A stretch of DNA of 6,204 nt. Origin: Chlamydiae bacterium RIFCSPHIGHO2_12_FULL_49_9. Its GTDB lineage: Bacteria > Chlamydiota > Chlamydiia > Chlamydiales > SM23-39. The notes beneath the pieces were generated by a model. The model saw only the letters and a program-made list of their open reading frames with translations. It was not told where the DNA came from and did not search any database. Shown here in pieces: positions 1-4,632 of this stretch. Both the position numbers and the translations under genes were made by a program. Location of the stretch: assembly GCA_001794935.1 (NCBI GenBank), contig MGLY01000071.1:1-6204 (forward strand), given 5' to 3'. Position 1 is the first letter of the stretch. The number at the start of each line of letters is the position of its first letter.

Positions 1-650
1 TCCAAACTCTTCCGAACCAGCGATGTGACATGACCCAAGTCTGCACAAAATCCAAGCCTCCTTCCACCCACCTCCACTCTAAATGCAACAGGATCGAGCG
101 TGTCGTGAGGAACGCTAAAAGGTTGTACGAAGAGATCGCCGAATTCAAATGGCTCTCCCGTCGTAAAAATTTTAAAGCGAGGTCTCATTCCCAAAGCAGC
201 ACAGATTGCCTTTGCCGTTTCAGCATTGGCTAAAACGGGAATCTTCAACCTGTCTGCAAGAACCGCTAATCCTGCAATGTGATCGACATGTTCATGGGTG
301 ATTAAAATGGCTTGAATCGTGTCGATTTCAACACCAATTTCAGCAAGACGCGCTGCTGTCATTTTGAAGCTAATGCCGGCATCGATCAACACGCGCGTAT
401 TTTTCGCGCCAACATAAATGCAGTTGCCTTTAGAGCCTGATGCGAGAGGACAAAATCCGTTCGAGCCAATTGCAAAACTCTTCGCCCCGCAAAAACGTCC
501 TTTTGACGCCAGTCGCGACCCCGCCTCCTCGCCTGCCCACTCGGGCTGGCCCCCGTCGGCGGGGCCGGGCGGGGTGGCCCCCGCCCTCGCAACTGACCTC
601 AAAATCCCTGTTTTTTCGTGGGCGTGGAGTTTTGCAATTGACTCGTTCAT
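1..650 (-). CDS. MBL-fold metallohydrolase (YycJ/WalJ-like), 3' end beyond window, with in-frame N-terminal insertion
   Basis: The reading frame stays open from the ATG at 650-648 to the left window edge (216 codons), so the C-terminal part is missing. The conserved part begins G-F-C-P-L-A-S-G-S-K-G-N, the usual start of YycJ/WalJ-type metallo-beta-lactamase-fold proteins, followed by a V-L-I-D-A-G-I-S strand. The metal-binding motif T-H-E-H-V-D-H has H119, H121, D123 and H124 in the extended numbering, and a later F-S-V-P-H-D fits another metal-ligand region. Family members are cytoplasmic hydrolases, some reported as exonucleases; the substrate here is unknown. Residues 3-64 are encoded by a 182-bp palindromic element plus one target-duplication copy, with no stop codon. 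Without it the protein would start M-N-G-F-C-P-L. The ATG is the only plausible start: a TGA lies two codons upstream and no ATG or GTG lies between it and the conserved region. No strong Shine-Dalgarno is seen at normal spacing. Family assignment is firm; whether the extended protein is active is unknown. Confidence 0.88.
   Translation of the reverse strand, partial: MNESIAKLHAHEKTGILRSVARAGATPPGPADGGQPEWAGEEAGSRLASKGRFCGAKSFAIGSNGFCPLASGSKGNCIYVGAKNTRVLIDAGISFKMTAARLAEIGVEIDTIQAILITHEHVDHIAGLAVLADRLKIPVLANAETAKAICAALGMRPRFKIFTTGEPFEFGDLFVQPFSVPHDTLDPVAFRVEVGGRRLGFCADLGHVTSLVRKSL
463..644. mobile_element. 182-bp palindromic MITE-like element, copy 1, inside the MBL gene
   Basis: The ends form an imperfect inverted repeat of about 58 bp. 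The outermost 18 bases (GAGCCAATTGCAAAACTC on the left; GAGTCAATTGCAAAACTC as the complement of the right end) match at 17 of 18 positions. The GC-rich core holds two hairpins: 531-538 with 543-550 (7 of 8 pairs) and 567-574 with 579-586 (8 of 8). The element is flanked by GTTC at 459-462 and 645-648, read as a 4-bp target duplication. It encodes no transposase and is probably mobilised in trans, if at all. It is the same length as the copy at 4451-4632 and alignable to it throughout, with conserved ends and a diverged core. The core is far richer in G+C than the flanking genes. Because 182 plus 4 is divisible by 3, it adds exactly 62 codons to its host gene, like Rickettsia palindromic elements. 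An RNA-level role of the folded structure cannot be excluded. Confidence 0.85.
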
Positions 651-703
651 GTCTCAAGGATTTTAAAGATTCTCCTCGATCTTTTCTAGAATTGGTTTTT
701 TCT

Positions 704-733
704 TTGAAAGGAATCCGCCCCTGAATCTATACT
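704..733 (+). promoter_or_regulatory. Candidate sigma70-type promoter of the Bro-N gene
   Basis: TTGAAA at 704-709 and TATACT at 728-733 are separated by 18 bp and both lie close to the -35 and -10 consensus. Transcription would start near 740, giving a leader of about 20 bases before the ATG at 761. That leader contains the AGGA ribosome-binding site (747-750) and a 12-bp palindrome. This is a sequence-match prediction only. Confidence 0.5.
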
Positions 734-748
734 GGCGGACCCTATTAG

Positions 749-760
749 GAATCATGATTC
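749..760. promoter_or_regulatory. Perfect 12-bp palindrome before the Bro-N start; possible operator
   Basis: GAATCATGATTC is a perfect palindrome ending directly before the start codon. It touches the AGGA ribosome-binding site and lies just after the predicted transcription start. TCATGA occurs again at 759-764, making a short tandem. The position suits a repressor site, possibly autoregulation by a Bro-N DNA-binding protein, or RNA-level control of the ribosome-binding site. Function is inferred from position alone. Confidence 0.35.
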
Positions 761-1609
761 ATGAAAAATGACCTGATAATATTTGAAGATTATAAAATAC
801 GCCGCCTCTATGACGAAGAAACCGAAACTTGGTATTTTTCACTAATAGACATCATCCAAGTTTTGACTCAACAAACTGATTTTCAAACAGCTAGAAATTA
901 CTGGAACGTTTTAAAAAACCGACTTAAGAAAGAAGGCAGTCAGTCGCTTACAAATTGTAAGCGACTGAAATTAGAAGCTGCTGATGGTAAGAAATACCTG
1001 ACGGATGTTGCTAATGCTGAAACCATCTTGCGACTCATCCAATCGGTCCCTAGTCCAAAAGCAGAACCGATAAAACTTTGGCTGGCAAAAGTAGGATATG
1101 AGCGCATACAAGAAATGACTGACCCGGAAAGATCATTGGATAGAGCTAGAGAAACCTGGCAGAAACATGGGCGAAGTGAAAAATGGATTCAACAGCGCAT
1201 GACGGGGCAAGAGACGCGCAACAAGCTCACCGACTACTGGAAAAACCATAACATCAAAGAGAATAAAGAGTTTGCTATTCTCACCAATATCATTCATCAG
1301 GAATGGGCAGACATAACAGTAAAACAGCATAAAAATCTCAAAGGCCTGAAGACCCAAAATCTACGTGATCACATGAGCGAAGCTGAACTAATCTTTACTG
1401 CTCTGGCTGAGCTGTCTACAAGGCAAATAGCTGAAAGCGCCGATGCCACCGGCATGGTCGAAAATAAAACTGCTGCAAAAGCGGGTGGTGGTATTGCAAA
1501 AAGAGCACGACTGGAGCTAGAGGAAAAAACCCAGAAAAAGCTAGTTTCTAATGAAAACTATTTACCTCTCATATTACCCATAACCAATAATTCGAATGAC
1601 AAAAAGTAG
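761..1609 (+). CDS. Bro-N domain protein (BRO/antirepressor family, DinD-like)
   Basis: The 282-residue protein has an N-terminal Bro-N domain at about residues 5-120. Visible signatures are W-Y-F-S-L-I-D-I-I-Q-V-L-T near residues 24-36, an A-R-N-Y-W segment at 44-48, Y-L-T-D-V-A near 79-84, and R-L-I-Q-S-V-P-S-P-K-A-E-P-I-K-L-W-L-A-K at 91-110. Bro-N is a DNA-binding domain found in baculovirus BRO proteins, phage antirepressors and bacterial DinD-like proteins. The rest (R-N-K-L-T-D-Y-W, then L-R-D-H-M-S-E-A-E-L and G-G-G-I-A-K-R-A-R-L-E-L-E) matches my memory of the longer DinD-like group. The start is supported by AGGA at 747-750; an ATG at 754 opens a five-codon frame only. It stands alone, with no phage genes beside it, so it may be a stray or domesticated mobile gene. 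The role is probably DNA binding or regulation; the target is unknown. Confidence 0.85.
   Translation: MKNDLIIFEDYKIRRLYDEETETWYFSLIDIIQVLTQQTDFQTARNYWNVLKNRLKKEGSQSLTNCKRLKLEAADGKKYLTDVANAETILRLIQSVPSPKAEPIKLWLAKVGYERIQEMTDPERSLDRARETWQKHGRSEKWIQQRMTGQETRNKLTDYWKNHNIKENKEFAILTNIIHQEWADITVKQHKNLKGLKTQNLRDHMSEAELIFTALAELSTRQIAESADATGMVENKTAAKAGGGIAKRARLELEEKTQKKLVSNENYLPLILPITNNSNDKK
940..968. repeat. Perfect 13-bp inverted repeat with 3-base loop inside the Bro-N gene
   Basis: TCAGTCGCTTACA at 940-952 and its exact complement at 956-968 flank the loop AAT. The hairpin lies in codons for the S-Q-S-L-T-N-C-K-R-L-K stretch of the Bro-N domain. A 13-bp perfect stem within coding sequence is unusual and could form in mRNA or as a small cruciform. 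It could also be a chance product of codon choice. Confidence 0.6.
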
Positions 1610-1613
1610 CGCA

Positions 1614-1646
1614 ATAGAGAAGCGTCTCTATACACGACTTGTTTTT
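1614..1646. terminator. Weak candidate shared terminator between convergent Bro-N and ligase genes
   Basis: ATAGAGA at 1614-1620 pairs perfectly with TCTCTAT at 1625-1631 around the loop AGCG. On the plus strand five T follow at 1642-1646. On the minus strand the hairpin is also followed within about eight bases by five T. The stem is short and low in GC and the T runs are not adjacent, so this is tentative. It is the only terminator-like structure in the 38-bp gap. Confidence 0.3.
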
Positions 1647-1647
1647 C

Positions 1648-2562
1648 TCACACTTCTCTTCGAACTTGTGAGGCCGATTTATCTGTTCTCATTCCCTGGA
1701 AGATGGGCTGGCGGAGGATTTTATCTTTTGTCCACTCGGTAAAGGCCACTTCGCAGACGAGTTTTGGCTGGATCCAGACGACGGGAGCATTGGGATGAGG
1801 CTCATCTTTAAAGGGGCAGCTCTTTCGGACCAGCCGAACCATTTTCGAATAGATCTGCTTGAGAAGTTTTTCATTAAACCCTCCTCCGACGTGTCCTGAA
1901 TAGATGAGCTTTCCCTTTTCATAGACGCCGATGAGAAGCGCCCCAAAATATTTGCGAGAGCCTCTCGGTTTTGTAAATCCCCCGATCACAACCTCTTGTC
2001 GCATTTTCGATTTGATCTTGAGCCAGTCTCTGCTCCGCGTTGAGTGATAGCGGCTCTCTTTTCTCTTGGCGATGATCCCTTCAAGCCCTGCTTTCTTTGC
2101 CTTTTCAAAGAGGGCCTTTCCCCTTTTTTCAATCGATTCGCTAAAATGGATATGCTTGAATTTGTATTTGCCCAAAAGCTCTTTCAAGAACTCCCTTCGA
2201 TCCTTGAGCGGGAGCTGTCTGAGATCTTTTCCCTTAAATGAGAGGATGTCAAAGAGGTAATAATCGGGATTTCCTTTGTGGCTCTCTTCATAATTTTGGA
2301 GGAGCTGAAAGTGGGATCTTCCCCGTTCGTCCAAAATGACGATTTCTCCGTCTAAAACGCAGTCAAAGGAGATCTTTTTTAGCTCTTCGACAAGGGTGGG
2401 AAATCTCGCATTGAATAGCTTTGCGTTTCGAGAATAGAGCCCCACTTTTTTCTTCGCTATATGAGCTAACGCGCGATAGCCGTCGAACTTGATCTCAAAG
2501 ATCCAGTTGGGATCGTCAAAGGAATCCTCGGTAAGAGTGGCGAGCATCGGCTTGTAAATCAA
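1648..2562 (-). CDS. ligD: ATP-dependent DNA ligase, LigD-type ligase domain as a stand-alone protein
   Basis: This 304-residue protein seals DNA nicks through an enzyme-AMP intermediate, probably in non-homologous end joining. Motif I is E-I-K-F-D-G-Y-R with the adenylated lysine at K25. Other nucleotidyltransferase motifs are L-Y-S-R-N (42-46), D-G-E-I-V (71-75), Y-L-F-D-I-L (102-107), E-G-I-I-A-K (161-166) and W-L-K-I-K (180-184). The C-terminal OB fold begins near Q-E-V-V-I-G-G-F-T and ends with a Q-P-I-F-Q-G-M-R segment typical of LigD ligases. Length fits an isolated ligase domain with no phosphoesterase or polymerase attached. The start is taken as TTG at 2562 because AAGGGA lies six bases upstream and M-I-Y-K-P-M-L-A is the usual family start. 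An ATG five codons later would remove conserved residues. It diverges from the gene holding the missing LigD domains, 83 bp away, which argues for joint function. Confidence 0.93.
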   Translation of the reverse strand: MIYKPMLATLTEDSFDDPNWIFEIKFDGYRALAHIAKKKVGLYSRNAKLFNARFPTLVEELKKISFDCVLDGEIVILDERGRSHFQLLQNYEESHKGNPDYYLFDILSFKGKDLRQLPLKDRREFLKELLGKYKFKHIHFSESIEKRGKALFEKAKKAGLEGIIAKRKESRYHSTRSRDWLKIKSKMRQEVVIGGFTKPRGSRKYFGALLIGVYEKGKLIYSGHVGGGFNEKLLKQIYSKMVRLVRKSCPFKDEPHPNAPVVWIQPKLVCEVAFTEWTKDKILRQPIFQGMRTDKSASQVRREV

Positions 2563-2599
2563 TAGAGTTCCCTTTCTTTCCTCATCCCAACTTTTTTAT

Positions 2600-2623
2600 T
2601 TGACAGTCAATTGTTTTTTGACT
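2600..2623. promoter_or_regulatory. Repeated TTGAC/GTCAA half-sites in the divergent ligD intergenic region
   Basis: TTGACAGTCAA at 2600-2610 is an inverted repeat around one base. A further TTGACT at 2618-2623 pairs with AGTCAA at 2605-2610. Three half-sites between two divergent genes of one pathway suggest a shared operator. TTGACA also resembles a -35 box for the plus-strand gene and TTGACT one for the minus strand, but no good -10 box lies at 16-18 bp in either direction. A regulatory role is inferred. Confidence 0.35.
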
Positions 2624-2645
2624 CATTGGATAAGAAAGGTTCTCG

Positions 2646-4001
2646 ATGAAATTACTCAAGTACAAGGCCAAGAGAAATCTCAAAGTCTCCCCTGAGCCAA
2701 AAGCTGAGATCAAAAGGGGAAAAAGCAAAAAACTTGCCTTTGTCATCCAAGAGCACCATGCGAGAAGCCTCCATTATGATCTAAGACTTGAGCTCGGAGG
2801 CGTTTTGAAGAGTTGGGCCGTTCCCAAAAAGCCCACTTCGAACCCCTCGGTGCGCCGCCTTGCGATCCTCGTTGAAGACCACCCTTATAAGTACAAAGAC
2901 TTCGAAGGGGTCATCCCCTCCGGCTACGGAAAGGGAACCGTCTCGATTTGGGATGAGGGGTTTTATAACGTGGATGGCGCTGATGCCAAAGAATCGGAAA
3001 AGCTGGTCCAGGATGGGCTTAAAAAAGGATCAATCCGATTTACTCTCGAGGGGAAAAAATTAAAGGGCGCCTTTTATCTTGTCAGATTGAAAGACACGAA
3101 AAACTGGCTTTTTTTTAAAAAGTCGGAAAAATCGAGCAGCCCTTCAACGAAAGAGAAGGGGCCAAAACTCACCAATCTGGACAAGATCTACTGGCCGAAA
3201 GAAAAGATTACCAAGGGAGATCTTCTCCTTTACTATGAAAAAGTGGCCAAATGGATCTTGCCCCACCTCAAAGATCGCCCCGAGTCGATGAGACGCTTTC
3301 CGGATGGGATTACAGGCGCTTCATTTTTCCAAAAAAATCTCCTCCAACACCCCGATTGGGTTGAAACGGCGCCCATCAATCAAGTCAACTACCTGATGAT
3401 CCAAAATGAGGAAAGTCTTCTCTTTGCAGCGAATTTAGGCTGCATTGAACTGCACCCCTTCTTGTCAAGAGTGGGCAAACTCAAATATCCCGACTACGTC
3501 ATTTTCGATTTAGATCCCAAGAGCGCCTCTTTTGAAAAAGTGATTGAAGTGGCTAAAACGATCCACGATGTCCTCGATGAGATCAAAGTGCCCAGCTACT
3601 GCAAAACCTCGGGAGCGACAGGGCTTCACATTGCAGTTCCTCTTGGCGCCAAATACACATACGATACGGCGAAAAGGTTTGCCGAGCTGATTGCAAAAAT
3701 CGTTCAGAAAAAAATTCCTCAAATCTCAACTCTTGAGCGTTCTCTTTCCAAAAGAAAAGGGAAAGTCTACATCGACTATCACCAAAATAATATGGGTCAG
3801 ACAATCGCTGCTGCCTATAGCGTTCGGGCAAGACCCAAAGCTCCCGTTTCCACGCCATTAAAATGGGAAGAGGTGAAAAAAGGACTCGATCCAACTGCAT
3901 TTACAATGAAGACAATTTTTCAAAGACTCAAAAAATTTGGAGATCTTTTTGCTCCTGTCTTAAAAAAAGGAGCGAATCTCGAACTCGCTCTCAAAAATTA
4001 G
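2646..4001 (+). CDS. ligD: LigD-type 3'-phosphoesterase and primase-polymerase protein (no ligase domain)
   Basis: The 451-residue protein joins two LigD domains. Residues about 25-160 are the 3'-phosphoesterase (PE), which trims 3' ends. H37, H43, D45, R47 and H79 match the catalytic residues of Pseudomonas LigD PE at the same spacing (H42, H48, D50, R52, H84). A linker of about 15 residues rich in Ser, Lys and Glu follows. Residues about 175-440 are the archaeo-eukaryotic primase-type polymerase, which fills gaps and adds nucleotides. It shows F-D-L-D-P with metal ligands D288 and D290, S-G-A-T-G-L-H-I at 322-329, Y-I-D-Y-H-Q-N with the third acidic residue D377, and Y-S-V-R-A-R. AAAGG at 2635-2639 supports the ATG. 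All key residues are intact. Ligation is presumably supplied by the divergent neighbour. Domain order PE-Pol equals the PE-Lig-Pol order of Pseudomonas LigD with the middle domain removed. Ku, the usual partner, is not in this window. Confidence 0.95.
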   Translation: MKLLKYKAKRNLKVSPEPKAEIKRGKSKKLAFVIQEHHARSLHYDLRLELGGVLKSWAVPKKPTSNPSVRRLAILVEDHPYKYKDFEGVIPSGYGKGTVSIWDEGFYNVDGADAKESEKLVQDGLKKGSIRFTLEGKKLKGAFYLVRLKDTKNWLFFKKSEKSSSPSTKEKGPKLTNLDKIYWPKEKITKGDLLLYYEKVAKWILPHLKDRPESMRRFPDGITGASFFQKNLLQHPDWVETAPINQVNYLMIQNEESLLFAANLGCIELHPFLSRVGKLKYPDYVIFDLDPKSASFEKVIEVAKTIHDVLDEIKVPSYCKTSGATGLHIAVPLGAKYTYDTAKRFAELIAKIVQKKIPQISTLERSLSKRKGKVYIDYHQNNMGQTIAAAYSVRARPKAPVSTPLKWEEVKKGLDPTAFTMKTIFQRLKKFGDLFAPVLKKGANLELALKN

Positions 4002-4014
4002 ATTTAATTTTTTT
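3970..4014 (+). terminator. Candidate terminator at the end of the PE-Pol gene
   Basis: AAAAATTA at 3993-4000 pairs with TAATTTTT at 4005-4012 around GATT, with a seven-T run at 4008-4014. It overlaps the stop codon. Just upstream, GAGCGA at 3970-3975 can pair with TCGCTC at 3985-3990. The main stem is entirely A-T, so intrinsic termination would be weak. Confidence 0.35.
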
Positions 4015-4077
4015 CTTTTCAAAATTAATTACATCATTTAAAGACTGGAATTAGGAACGGAAGAAAAAGGAAACTGT

Positions 4078-4449
4078 ATGTTTGGAGAAGATGTTTTACT
4101 GGAGATCGATTCGACTCTGGATCAACTCATACGGAATGCCGAAGTCATCCATGATGTCGATTTAAAAAGTCTCTCTGAGACAGAGATCGATGCATTTCAA
4201 AAAACGCAAGAGAGTCTCTTGCAGCATTTGATCCGTATGGATCAATTTTTGAAGACAAAGCGCGAGAATTTAAAAGTGCAAAACAAGCGCTCTGCAAGCT
4301 ACAAGATTCAAGAAAAGCTGCTCAAATTCGAAAGACTGAGCAGCGATGTCGAAGAAAATCTGATCCGAAAGGCGGCTCGCAAAACGCCGATCCTATCCAA
4401 GCGGCGCGGCAAACGCTTTTTCAACGACCGCTTTGCGCTATCTATCTAA
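4078..4449 (+). CDS. Small helical, basic protein of unknown function
   Basis: This 123-residue protein is not one I recognise. It is read as real because AAAGGA at 4066-4071 lies six bases before the ATG, the composition is that of a soluble protein, and its stop codon fits the neighbouring gene precisely. Residues 3-95 are rich in Leu, Glu, Gln and Lys with helix-like spacing and could form a helical hairpin or coiled coil. The pattern L-D-Q-L-I-x-x-A-E followed by L-L-Q-H-L-I-R-M-D-Q is loosely reminiscent of FlgN-type chaperones, but that is only a resemblance. The C-terminal tail (about 98-118) is strongly basic (R-K-A-A-R-K, K-R-R-G-K-R) and may bind nucleic acid. There is no signal peptide or membrane segment. 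It faces the E1 gene, and before insertion of the element at 4451 the two stop codons would have overlapped. Confidence 0.72.
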   Translation: MFGEDVLLEIDSTLDQLIRNAEVIHDVDLKSLSETEIDAFQKTQESLLQHLIRMDQFLKTKRENLKVQNKRSASYKIQEKLLKFERLSSDVEENLIRKAARKTPILSKRRGKRFFNDRFALSI

Positions 4450-4450
4450 A

Positions 4451-4632
4451 GAGGCGATTGCAAAACTCATTTGCCCATAAAAATCGCCCTTTTGAGGTCA
4501 TTTGCGTCCCAGCTCCTCACCCAACCCACCAGGGGTTGGGCTCGTCGCAGGGACCGTGGCGGCCATGCCGCCACTCGCAAATGGCCTCAAAATCATCGAT
4601 TTTTCTGGGCAAAGCAGTTTTGCAATTGCCTC
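4451..4632. mobile_element. 182-bp palindromic MITE-like element, copy 2, between convergent genes
   Basis: This is a second member of the family at 463-644 and has the same length. Its outer 18 bases (GAGGCGATTGCAAAACTC; GAGGCAATTGCAAAACTG from the other end) match at 16 of 18, and the arms stay paired for about 58 bp. Core hairpins are 4520-4527 with 4533-4540 (8 of 8) and 4556-4563 with 4567-4574 (8 of 8, loop CAT). It is flanked by TAAA at 4447-4450 and 4633-4636, read as a 4-bp target duplication. The left duplication supplies the TAA stop of the 123-residue protein. The right end keeps a TAG stop for the E1 gene, using one element base. Unlike copy 1, the frame matching the one used in the MBL gene hits a TGA (4500-4498) after 44 codons. 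The stem may also act on the 3' ends of both transcripts, but there is no T run typical of a terminator. Confidence 0.85.

Noticed and set aside
463..644. CRISPR array or simple intrinsic terminator at the repeats
   Set aside because: There are only two well separated copies with no spacer structure, and no T run follows the stems.
386..666. Several 68-94 codon open frames across the first element on both strands
   Set aside because: They come from the GC-rich, stop-poor element core. Only the frame continuing into the MBL motifs is supported as protein.
754..771. ATG at 754 as an alternative start of the Bro-N gene
   Set aside because: It is out of frame and ends after five codons.
2545..2547. 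ATG (Met6) as the start of the ligase gene
   Set aside because: The upstream TTG has a better placed AAGGGA and keeps the conserved first residues; some doubt remains.
2600..2623. Possible degenerate fragment of the palindromic element between the ligD genes (shared AGTCAATTG)
   Set aside because: The match is about nine bases and the internal CAAAACTC part is absent, so chance or promoter function is more likely.
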